Source: Calditrichaeota bacterium AABM5.125.24
Lineage (GTDB): Bacteria > Electryoneota > AABM5-125-24 > Hatepunaeales > Hatepunaeaceae
Reading direction: 5' to 3'
Length of the DNA: 16,591 nucleotides
Assembly: GCA_002127415.1 (NCBI GenBank)
Contig: MWJR01000095.1
Coordinates: 1-16,591 of the forward strand
In this document: in pieces, positions 1 to 6,290 of the stretch
How positions within the stretch are numbered: the first letter of the stretch is position 1
Layout: every line of letters starts with the position of its first letter
Program-made: the position numbers and the translations under genes
The notes under the pieces: generated by a model
Seen by the model: only the letters and a program-made list of their open reading frames with translations
The model's database searches: none
What the model was told of the DNA's origin: nothing

Positions 1-36
1 GTTGTTATCGGACGGCTACCATAAAGGCGCCCGATC

Positions 37-119
37 TGTCATTGCGAGGAACGAAGTGACGAAGCAATCTCCCTATTCCCAGATATTTATAAGATTGCTT
101 CGCTTTGCTCGCAATGACA
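37..119. repeat. Long imperfect palindrome, MITE-like or REP-like
   Basis: The left arm at 37-70 begins TGTCATTGCGAGGAACGAAG and ends GAAGCAATCT. The right arm at 92-119 begins AGATTGCTTCG and ends CTCGCAATGACA, close to the reverse complement of the left. The 21-base centre is AT-rich. It encodes nothing. The right-arm sequence occurs again at 701-729. Elements of this look are common as dispersed palindromes in many bacterial genomes (recollection, not a search). Confidence 0.75.
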
Positions 120-562
120 AACCTAAAGCACTTTAGTGTTTTTATGAATGCAACTTAGTATAAGGGGGGAGAAAGGGGGGATTATAGAAGTGGGAATAGC
201 GGGGAATAACCGGATCGGGTGGCCCGGGCAGCTGGCTGCCCGGGCTTCCAATATGAGAGAAAAATCTGCCTGTCGCAGAGTGATTAGGGAGCTAAAGCTT
301 CCCCTTGTTAACGACACTCAGGTGTTCAGCGGCTTCAAATCCAACCCTAATATATTGATAATACATGATATGACGAAAACCGCCGGTTAATCCGCCAGCC
401 TCAGAACTATGGCCCAGCATTTGCTTGATTCGCCTGTGAGCCCTGGCGTGTTCAATGGAGACACTATTTGGGTAAAAGCTTCAGATTGGCATTGTGCCTA
501 TGCAGGAAGCTTGGCATCGCATTTTTGTCACTAGCGAGGTGCGAAGTAATGATTTTCTTGTT

Positions 563-617
563 GTAGTCGGGGCTGTCCCCAAGCCCGACAGTCGTGGTTA
601 GGGACAACCACGACTAC
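563..617. repeat. Double hairpin element
   Basis: Two hairpins lie side by side. The first pairs GTCGGG (566-571) with CCCGAC (584-589) around a loop containing TCCCC. The second pairs AGTCGTGGTT (590-599) with AACCACGACT (606-615) around AGGGAC. An alternative outer stem pairs GTAGTCG (563-569) with CGACTAC (611-617). The layout of two adjacent hairpins matches the repeats at 3476 and 13528, though the stem sequences differ. Confidence 0.65.
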
Positions 618-700
618 GAAAGGATGTTAGTCTGCTATGTCGGAAGGCATAACAGAATGGTAGTCCAATGCTGTCATCCCCGGGCTGACATTGGCTGTCC

Positions 701-729
701 ATTGCTTCGTTTCGCTCGCAATGACATCC
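701..729. repeat. Half copy of the 37-119 palindrome
   Basis: This stretch, ATTGCTTCGTTTCGCTCGCA followed by ATGACATCC, closely matches the right arm at 94-119. No matching left arm lies just upstream, so this looks like a decayed or solo arm of the same repeat family. It sits about 50 bases ahead of the first gene. Confidence 0.6.
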
Positions 730-777
730 CGAAAGTCGAACTTCTCTAGGCCGCAGTAGGAATAAACGTAGGGGTAT

Positions 778-1794
778 ATGCAGGATTGTAGCACTGCATC
801 GCGCAGCCTGGTAACCGGTGGAGCGGGATTCATCGGCAGCCATCTGGTCGAGCGATTATTGAGCGATGGGCATTATGTAGTCGTGCTGGATAACTTCGCC
901 ACCGGGCGACGCAGCAATTTAGCCCCATTCCGGGATCACCCAAACCTGAAGGTTCATCAGGTGGATGTGGAGGATCACGAGAGGGTTCTGCCGCTGTTCG
1001 CCGGGGTGAATTGGGTCTTTCACCTGGCAGCCCTGGCCGATATTGTTCCCTCGATACAGCATCCGATGGACTACCACCGGTCTAATGTGGATGGAACTGT
1101 GAGCGTGGTGGAGGCTGCCAGGCTCAGTGGCGTTTCAAGATTCATCTACGCCGCCTCGTCGTCCTGTTACGGCATCCCGGACAGCTATCCCACGCCGGAG
1201 ACGGCCGAGATACGCCCACAATACCCGTATGCTCTGACCAAGTTCCTGGGGGAGCAGATCGTGCTGCACTGGGGGCGGACCTACGGGCTGCCCGGCGTCT
1301 CGCTGCGTCTTTTCAACGTCTACGGCCCGAGAGCCCGCACCACCGGCACCTACGGGGCGGTATTCGGGGTGTTCCTGGCGCAGAAGCTGGCGGGCAGACC
1401 GTTTACTGTGGTCGGCGACGGCACACAGACAAGGGACTTCACCTTCGTCACCGATGTGGTGGAGGCCTTTGTCCGTGCCGCCGAATCCGATGTTTCCGGC
1501 GAGGTTATCAACGTCGGCACCGGCTCCCCCAGGAGTGTGAATGAGCTGGTTCGTCTGCTCGGCGGGGAGGTGGTGCATCTGCCGAAGCGACCGGGTGAAC
1601 CGGACTGCACCTGTGCCGATACCGGAAAGATCAGACGGATGCTCGGCTGGCAGCCGAAGATAGAGTTCTCTGGCGGCGTCAGGATTATGCTCGACAACAT
1701 CGACCAGTGGCGGGATGCTCCGGTATGGGAACCGGATTCCATACAGGACGCCACCAGGGATTGGTTTAAGTATCTGGGATACGCCAATGTCTGA
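778..1794 (+). CDS. NAD-dependent epimerase/dehydratase (extended SDR), UDP-glucose 4-epimerase-like
   Basis: A 338-residue extended short-chain dehydrogenase acting in the cytoplasm on a nucleotide sugar. The Rossmann motif GGAGFIG is at residues 14-20, an acidic cofactor residue at D38, the serine cluster ASSSCYG around 126-132, and the catalytic pair Y151 and K155 in YPYALTK. LRLFNVYGPRA and GDGTQTRDF are typical of the 4-epimerase/WbpP/GalE group. The C-terminal tail (about 300-338) is rich in W and P and lies beyond the core fold. The ATG is preceded by TAGGGG (769-774), a close but plausible ribosome binding site. The gene overlaps the next by 8 bases, so the two are probably translated together. 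The exact sugar and reaction (C4 epimerisation, C6 epimerisation or 4,6-dehydration) cannot be read from the sequence. Confidence 0.9.
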   Translation: MQDCSTASRSLVTGGAGFIGSHLVERLLSDGHYVVVLDNFATGRRSNLAPFRDHPNLKVHQVDVEDHERVLPLFAGVNWVFHLAALADIVPSIQHPMDYHRSNVDGTVSVVEAARLSGVSRFIYAASSSCYGIPDSYPTPETAEIRPQYPYALTKFLGEQIVLHWGRTYGLPGVSLRLFNVYGPRARTTGTYGAVFGVFLAQKLAGRPFTVVGDGTQTRDFTFVTDVVEAFVRAAESDVSGEVINVGTGSPRSVNELVRLLGGEVVHLPKRPGEPDCTCADTGKIRRMLGWQPKIEFSGGVRIMLDNIDQWRDAPVWEPDSIQDATRDWFKYLGYANV

Positions 1795-3358
1795 TCCGGT
1801 GCGGGCGAAGAGTGTGGTGGATACAGTGATCGCACGAAATGGTAAGCTATTCCCTCTCGACAAGCTGGCGGAAAAGCTGGTTGCACTACGCTTACAGAAA
1901 AAGATCGTTCACTGTCACGGTGTCTTCGACCTGCTGCACATCGGTCACATACGCCACTTCGAGCAGGCCAGGAGGTTAGGCGACATCCTTATTGTCACCG
2001 TGACGCCGGATATATATGTCAACAAGGGACCTCACCGTCCTGTCTTCAACGAAAACCTGCGCGCCGAGGCCATCGCGGCGCTGGACATCGTTGACTACGT
2101 GGCCATCAACAGGTGGCCCCTGGCGGTCGAGGCCATCAAGCTTCTGCAACCACACTTCTACGTCAAGGGCTCCGATTACCGGGAGACCGAAAACGACCGC
2201 ACCGGCGGTATCATCCGCGAGGAGGAAGCCATCAAATCGGTGGGGGGCCGGCTTGCCTTCACCAACGGGGTTACCTTCAGCTCTTCAGCCCTGCTGAACA
2301 AATACCTGCCGGTCCTTTCACCGGAGGCGCAGGAGTTCCTGCAGATGATGGCTAAAAGATACAGCGCTGATGATGTCATCGGTCACCTTGAGAGCATCCG
2401 GAATCTGAAGGTGCTGGTTGTCGGTGAAGCTATCATAGATGAGTATCAGTATTGCACCGCCATCGGCAAGTCGTCGAAGGAGCCGATACTGGCGGTCAAG
2501 CGGCTGGCCACCGAGAGGTTCGCCGGGGGTATCCTGGCGGTCGGCAATCATCTGGCAAACTTCTGCGACAACGTCGGCATCCTGACCCTCCTCGGTGAGG
2601 ACAACCCTCAGGAGGAGTTCGTCCGGGGTGCGCTAAGGCGAAAGATCGAAAAGACGTTCCTCTACCGGAAGGGGTCGCCCACCATCGTCAAGCGACGGTT
2701 CGTCGAGAGCTACTTCTTCACCAAGATGATGGAGGTGTATGAGATTAACGACGGGACGCTGGATGAGGCGGACGAGGCGCTGCTGTGTGACGCCTTGCGC
2801 GAGCTACTCCCCGGATACGACGTGGTGATAGTGGTGGATTTCGGTCACGGGATGCTCACATCTGGAGCTATCGACATCCTGTGTGAAGGGTCGAATTTCC
2901 TGGCTATAAACGCCCAGTCCAACGCAGGGAATATGGGCTACCATACCATATCGAGGTATCCGCGAGCGAACTATGCCAGTATGGCGGAGAACGAAATACG
3001 GCTGGAGGCCAGGGACCGGCACGGCGACCTGAAGACGATGGTTCTGGACATTTCGCAGAGGCTGGGGTGTGATAACGTGGTGGTAACCCGCGGCAAGTCC
3101 GGCTGCCTGTGTTACAGCCATGACGAGGGGTTCTTCTCCATACCCGCCTTCGCCGGTGACGGCACGGTCAAGGACAGGATGGGGGCTGGCGACGCGTTTC
3201 TGGCCCTGACGGCTATGTGCGTGGCGCGCAGGGTTCCGATGGAGGTCGTGGGCATGATCGGCAATGCAGTGGGTGCTCAGGCGGTGGCCACCGTCGGGCA
3301 TCGCAGGTCGATCGAGCGGGAACCGCTGTTCAGGCATATCGAACATCTTTTAAGGTAG
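1787..3358 (+). CDS. Nucleotidyltransferase-PfkB kinase fusion, HldE-like parts in inverted order
   Basis: A 523-residue two-domain enzyme. Residues 38-173 form a cytidylyltransferase-like domain with GVFDLLHIGH (HxGH at 51-54), RPVFNENLR and YVKGSDY, like the C-terminal domain of HldE/RfaE. Residues 206-520 form a PfkB/ribokinase-fold sugar kinase: it opens LKVLVVGEAIIDEY, has FAGGILAVGNHLANF in the substrate region, and carries the signature DRMGAGDAF with the catalytic aspartate in GAGD (466-469). Known HldE has the kinase first. The likely role is to phosphorylate a sugar phosphate, probably a heptose, and couple it to a nucleotide; the nucleotide is not readable. I chose the ATG at 1787, which overlaps the previous stop, over an in-frame ATG at 1715 that lies inside the upstream gene and adds 24 unlike residues. 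The SIS isomerase 208 bases downstream fits the same pathway. Confidence 0.88.
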   Translation: MSDPVRAKSVVDTVIARNGKLFPLDKLAEKLVALRLQKKIVHCHGVFDLLHIGHIRHFEQARRLGDILIVTVTPDIYVNKGPHRPVFNENLRAEAIAALDIVDYVAINRWPLAVEAIKLLQPHFYVKGSDYRETENDRTGGIIREEEAIKSVGGRLAFTNGVTFSSSALLNKYLPVLSPEAQEFLQMMAKRYSADDVIGHLESIRNLKVLVVGEAIIDEYQYCTAIGKSSKEPILAVKRLATERFAGGILAVGNHLANFCDNVGILTLLGEDNPQEEFVRGALRRKIEKTFLYRKGSPTIVKRRFVESYFFTKMMEVYEINDGTLDEADEALLCDALRELLPGYDVVIVVDFGHGMLTSGAIDILCEGSNFLAINAQSNAGNMGYHTISRYPRANYASMAENEIRLEARDRHGDLKTMVLDISQRLGCDNVVVTRGKSGCLCYSHDEGFFSIPAFAGDGTVKDRMGAGDAFLALTAMCVARRVPMEVVGMIGNAVGAQAVATVGHRRSIEREPLFRHIEHLLR

Positions 3359-3375
3359 CTTTCGAGCACGGCTTC

Positions 3376-3393
3376 CCCCAGCGAAAGCTGGGG
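3376..3393. repeat. Short hairpin with GAAA loop after the kinase gene
   Basis: CCCCAGC (3376-3382) pairs with GCTGGGG (3387-3393) around GAAA, a GNRA-type tetraloop. It begins 18 bases after the kinase stop codon. No T-run follows, so it is either a dispersed repeat or an RNA-end stabiliser rather than a classic terminator. Confidence 0.5.
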
Positions 3394-3433
3394 TCCAATT
3401 AAGCAGGATAACATAGTCGCTTATGTCATCCTG

Positions 3434-3451
3434 AATCCGTCGGCTGACGGA
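3434..3451. repeat. Palindromic 18-mer, copy 1
   Basis: AATCCGTCGGCTGACGGA contains the hairpin TCCGTC-GGCT-GACGGA. The same 18 bases occur exactly in reverse complement at 5238-5255, in the next intergenic gap. The flanking sequence (TGTCATCCTGA before, TGAAGGATCT after) forms a weaker outer arm. Confidence 0.65.
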
Positions 3452-3475
3452 TGAAGGATCTCTATAAAATATTCT

Positions 3476-3551
3476 AGTTGTGGTGTCAGGCGCCCCCACC
3501 TGACACCAATCAACTGTTCAGCCGTCGGGTGAGGGCACCCGACGGCACACC
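3476..3551. repeat. 76-bp two-hairpin repeat, copy 1
   Basis: It matches 13528-13603 at 73 of 76 positions by direct comparison. It carries two perfect hairpins: GGTGTCAGG (3482-3490) with CCTGACACC (3499-3507) around CGCCCCCA, and GCCGTCGGGTG (3521-3531) with CACCCGACGGC (3536-3546) around AGGG. It ends 14 bases before the start of the isomerase gene, so it lies in that gene's leader and could affect its expression. Confidence 0.85.
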
Positions 3552-3565
3552 AAATATATCAAGTT

Positions 3566-4174
3566 ATGGACGGACATACCGCCACTTCCTATTTCCGTAT
3601 ACTGTTCAAGATGCTGATGCGGATACAGGTGACCGATGAGCACGGACTGGTTCTGAGCCTGGACGAGGGGGCTCGCCGAGCCTCGGATCTGATCCGCTCA
3701 CTCCGGTCATTTTCGAGCAAGGCTCTGCTGGTCGGCAACGGCGGCAGCGCGGCGATTGCAGCTCACCTCCACAACGACCTGTGCAAGGCGGTGGGAGTGA
3801 GGGCTATGGTCTGCACTGAGCCGCCGCTTCTGACCGCCTTCTCCAACGACGACGGCTACCGAACCGCCTTCGAACAGACGTTGGAGCTGTGGGCGGATGC
3901 CGGTGATCTGTTAGTGGCTATCAGCAGCTCCGGGAGCTCTGAGAACATCCTGCGCGCAGTGAGGGTGGCCCTCGAGCGACGCTGCACGGTTCTCACTATG
4001 TCCGGTTTTCGCGAGGACAATACCCTGCGACGTCTGGGTCATCTGAACTTCTGGGTGCCGTCGGAGGAATACGGCTATGTTGAGACAACTCACGCCGCGC
4101 TGGCGCACTTTCTGACCGATGCGGCGATGGTGACGCGTGCAGAATCTGTTCTGGAGGACAGCAGTGTCGCCTGA
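3566..4174 (+). CDS. SIS-domain sugar-phosphate isomerase, GmhA (phosphoheptose isomerase)-like
   Basis: A 202-residue SIS-domain protein resembling GmhA, which converts sedoheptulose 7-phosphate to D-glycero-D-manno-heptose 7-phosphate. Visible motifs are VGNGGSAAIAAH (56-67), FSNDDGYRTAF (92-102), AISSSGSSENI (118-128) and YVETTHAALAH (171-181). Length is normal for GmhA. Aligning by eye with E. coli GmhA, the metal ligands H61, E65, Q172 and H180 become H67, D71, E173 and H181, so two of four differ while still able to bind metal. That may mean a different substrate. The ATG at 3566 has no good ribosome binding site; ATGs at residues 16 and 18 are no better. The stop overlaps the next gene by 11 bases. 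The neighbouring kinase-nucleotidyltransferase supports a role in activated-heptose-type synthesis. Confidence 0.85.
   Translation: MDGHTATSYFRILFKMLMRIQVTDEHGLVLSLDEGARRASDLIRSLRSFSSKALLVGNGGSAAIAAHLHNDLCKAVGVRAMVCTEPPLLTAFSNDDGYRTAFEQTLELWADAGDLLVAISSSGSSENILRAVRVALERRCTVLTMSGFREDNTLRRLGHLNFWVPSEEYGYVETTHAALAHFLTDAAMVTRAESVLEDSSVA
4153..4157 (+). promoter_or_regulatory. Ribosome binding site that decides the start at 4164
   Basis: GGAGG, a full Shine-Dalgarno core, lies 6 bases ahead of the GTG at 4164. This favours that GTG over the upstream in-frame GTG at 4137, which has no such site. The site lies inside the end of the isomerase gene, which suggests translational coupling. Confidence 0.75.
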
Positions 4175-5213
4175 TGCAGTGCGTGAAGGTGGAGGCATTA
4201 ACCCGGGCTCGAAGATCCTGGTTACGGGAGGCGCCGGTTATGTGGGTTCGGTGCTGGTTCCACGACTTCTGGAGTGGGGATACCGCGTGCAGGTGCTGGA
4301 CTGGTATATCTACGGCGAGGATGTGTTGAGTGGTGTGGCGGAGAATCCTCACCTGGAGCAGATAAAGGGCGACATCCGCGATAGAGAGCTGTTGCGGCGT
4401 GTCCTGCCCGGCTGCGATGCGGTTATCCACCTGGCCTGCATCTCCAACGACCCCAGCTTCGAGCTCAACCCCGCCCTTAGTCGCTCGGTCAACTTCGACG
4501 CCTTTCCCCATCTGGTGAATATCAGCAGGGAGTGCGGTGTCAGACGCTTCATCTACGCCTCCACCTCCAGCGTCTATGGGGTCAGCGAGGCCGAGAATGT
4601 CACCGAGGAGCATCCGCTGGTTCCAATCACCGATTACAACAGGTATAAGGGGCTCTGCGAGCCTATCCTTCTTGAACAGCAGTCGCCTGAATTCACCACG
4701 GTGGTTGTCAGACCGGCCACAGTCTGCGGCTACTCGCCGCGTCTGAGGCTCGACCTGACGGTGAACATCCTGACCAATCACGCCGTCAACAACGGACGGA
4801 TCACCATCTTCGGCGGGAGACAGATGCGGCCCAATATCCACATCGACGATATGGTCCAGGTCTACCTGATGCTCCTGGAGAGCCCAGAGGAAAAAGTCGC
4901 CGGGCAGATATTCAATGCGGGATATCAGAACCGCACCATCGCCGAGATTGCCGGGATGGTCAGGGAGGTGGTGGAGCATAAGATGCCGGGGCGAGAGCGC
5001 ATCGAGGTGATGACGACCCCGTCGGATGACGTTCGCTCATATCATATCTCTTCGGAGAAGATCAGGCGGCAGTTGGGTTTCACACCGCAACGCACAATCC
5101 AGGATGCATCCCGCGACCTGGTTGAAGCCTTCAAGGTCGGTCTTATCCCCGACCCGATGGGCGACAGGAGGTATTACAACATCAAGACGATGCAACATCT
5201 GCAACTGAATTAG
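4164..5213 (+). CDS. NAD-dependent epimerase/dehydratase (extended SDR)
   Basis: A 349-residue extended SDR acting on a nucleotide sugar. It opens KILVTGGAGYVGS (nucleotide-binding glycine motif), has IHLACISNDPSFELNP, the serine cluster YASTSSVYG, and a YxxxK pair in DYNRYK. RPATVCGYSPRLRLD and MRPNIHIDDM are typical of the SDR group often annotated as nucleoside-diphosphate-sugar epimerase in surface-polysaccharide clusters. The C-terminal RRYYNIKTM is a family-like ending beyond the core. The GTG start at 4164 has a GGAGG site; it overlaps the isomerase stop at 4172-4174. In-frame GTGs at 4137 and 4179 are alternatives. It may reduce or epimerise the sugar made by the two upstream enzymes; the exact step is not readable. 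Confidence 0.88.
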   Translation: MSPDAVREGGGINPGSKILVTGGAGYVGSVLVPRLLEWGYRVQVLDWYIYGEDVLSGVAENPHLEQIKGDIRDRELLRRVLPGCDAVIHLACISNDPSFELNPALSRSVNFDAFPHLVNISRECGVRRFIYASTSSVYGVSEAENVTEEHPLVPITDYNRYKGLCEPILLEQQSPEFTTVVVRPATVCGYSPRLRLDLTVNILTNHAVNNGRITIFGGRQMRPNIHIDDMVQVYLMLLESPEEKVAGQIFNAGYQNRTIAEIAGMVREVVEHKMPGRERIEVMTTPSDDVRSYHISSEKIRRQLGFTPQRTIQDASRDLVEAFKVGLIPDPMGDRRYYNIKTMQHLQLN

Positions 5214-5237
5214 GATGAACAGAGCGACGGTAGGGCG

Positions 5238-5255
5238 TCCGTCAGCCGACGGATT
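5238..5255. repeat. Palindromic 18-mer, copy 2 (inverted)
   Basis: This is the exact reverse complement of 3434-3451, with the stem TCCGTC-AGCC-GACGGA. It occupies the 83-base gap between the epimerase and the E1 alpha gene. Flanking GGGCG and CCGCC may extend the structure. Confidence 0.65.
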
Positions 5256-5296
5256 GTCCGCCATCTTATATGACATAACATCAATACCCGCGTGAG

Positions 5297-6274
5297 ATGA
5301 GGAATATTGAACCTGCTGTCTTGAAGCGTCTGTATCAAGAGATGCTCCGCATCAGGTTGATCGAGGAGCGGATCGCCGAGCTGTATCCGATGGAGGAGAT
5401 GCGGTGTCCGATCCACCTCTGCATCGGGCAGGAGGCCGTGGCGGTGGGGCTGTGCGCCCATCTGACCCGTGACGACTATGTCCTGAGCGGCCATCGGTCA
5501 CACGGCCACTACCTTGCCAAGGGGGGCGACCTGAAGAGGATGATGGCGGAGCTGTTCGGAAAGGTGACCGGCTGCTCGAAGGGCAAGGGCGGTTCGATGC
5601 ATATGCTCGATCTTGAGGCCGGATTTCTCGGCGCCACCCCTATAGTCGGCGGCACCATTCCGATTGCCGTCGGTGCAGCTTTCGGAACCGTGATGCAGGG
5701 TGAGAACCGCGTGACCGCGGCCTTCTTCGGTGATGCGGCCGTCGAGGAGGGGGTCTTCCACGAGAGCCTCAACTTCGCAGCCCTCAGAACACTCCCGGTC
5801 GTGTTCGTCTGCGAGAACAACCTGTATTCGGTCCTCTCGCCGCTCTCGGTCCGTCAGCCTTCGGGCAGAGAGATCTACCACCTGGCACAGGGGCACGGCG
5901 TAGAGAGCTTCCAGGCGGACGGCAATGATGTAGTGGAGGTATATAATCTGGCGGGGAGGGCAATAAGTAAAGCCCGGCGTGGTGACGGGCCGACCTTCCT
6001 GGAGTTCAAGACCTATCGCTGGCGGGAACACTGCGGTCCCAACTACGACATTGACCTGGGCTATCGAACCGAGGATGAGTTCCAGGAATGGAGGAGCCGT
6101 TGCCCCATCGATCGGCTGAAAAAACATCTGAAGGGAAAGGGGCTTATCACGGATTTGGAGGCTGAAGATATGGAGAACAGCCTTAGAGCGGAGATCGATG
6201 AAGCGGTCGAGTTCGCCGGGGAGAGCCCATTCCCGGAGGTGGAGGCTCTCGAGCAGCATATCTTCGCACCTTGA
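5297..6274 (+). CDS. Thiamine-diphosphate-dependent dehydrogenase E1 component, alpha subunit-like
   Basis: A 325-residue protein of the 2-oxoacid dehydrogenase E1 alpha family. The N-terminal part has CIGQEAVAVGLCAHL and DYVLSGHRSHGHYLAKG; then KGKGGSMHML. The thiamine-diphosphate/Mg motif is FFGDAAVEEG ending CENN, so the usual GDG is GDA (145-147) with the closing asparagine at about 174-175. The phospho-loop region reads YRWREHCGPNYD (H245) instead of the HGHS of pyruvate dehydrogenase. It should pair with the next gene product and decarboxylate a 2-oxoacid. No E2 or E3 gene is present here, so the acyl or aldehyde unit may go to a sugar rather than to a lipoyl group (inference). The start ATG at 5297 has a weak ribosome binding site. 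The beta gene follows after 16 bases. Confidence 0.88.
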   Translation: MRNIEPAVLKRLYQEMLRIRLIEERIAELYPMEEMRCPIHLCIGQEAVAVGLCAHLTRDDYVLSGHRSHGHYLAKGGDLKRMMAELFGKVTGCSKGKGGSMHMLDLEAGFLGATPIVGGTIPIAVGAAFGTVMQGENRVTAAFFGDAAVEEGVFHESLNFAALRTLPVVFVCENNLYSVLSPLSVRQPSGREIYHLAQGHGVESFQADGNDVVEVYNLAGRAISKARRGDGPTFLEFKTYRWREHCGPNYDIDLGYRTEDEFQEWRSRCPIDRLKKHLKGKGLITDLEAEDMENSLRAEIDEAVEFAGESPFPEVEALEQHIFAP

Positions 6275-6282
6275 ATGATGAT

Positions 6283-6288
6283 GGTGGG
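6283..6288 (+). promoter_or_regulatory. Ribosome binding site for the E1 beta gene
   Basis: GGTGGG lies just ahead of the ATG at 6291, in the 16-base gap after the alpha stop codon. The spacing is short (2 bases), so it is only a moderate match. Confidence 0.35.
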
Positions 6289-6290
6289 TA

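Larger units (their letters stand above)
1..777. other. Gene-free, repeat-rich leader region
   Basis: I see no supported gene in this 777-base stretch. Open frames here are short, lack ribosome binding sites and run through repeats. It holds a large palindrome (37-119), two G-runs (164-169 and 175-180), a double hairpin (563-617) and a lone half of the first palindrome (701-729). The middle part, about 260-540, has lower GC and shows no recognisable protein or RNA motif. Any promoter for the first gene probably lies in the last 150 bases, but I cannot point to clear -35 and -10 boxes. Confidence 0.6.

Noticed and set aside
148..390. Possible small gene of 80 codons on the plus strand
   Set aside because: It begins in a G-run repeat, has no family similarity and no credible ribosome context. 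A shorter frame near 409-535 also failed these tests.
37..729. CRISPR array
   Set aside because: The repeats are palindromic, few and irregularly spaced, and there are no uniform spacers or cas genes.
1135..1863. Open frame on the minus strand (242 codons)
   Set aside because: It is antisense to the first epimerase, whose sense product is convincing; no family features.
1787..3358. Ordinary HldE (gene symbol hldE)
   Set aside because: The domain order is reversed and the substrate is not known, so I left the symbol empty.
3996..4979. Long open frame on the minus strand (327 codons)
   Set aside because: It lies opposite the isomerase and epimerase genes, whose plus-strand products have clear motifs. 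Its own product shows no family motif and is the usual antisense shadow in GC-rich DNA.
5498..6259. Open frame on the minus strand (253 codons)
   Set aside because: It is antisense to the E1 alpha gene and shows no motif of its own.
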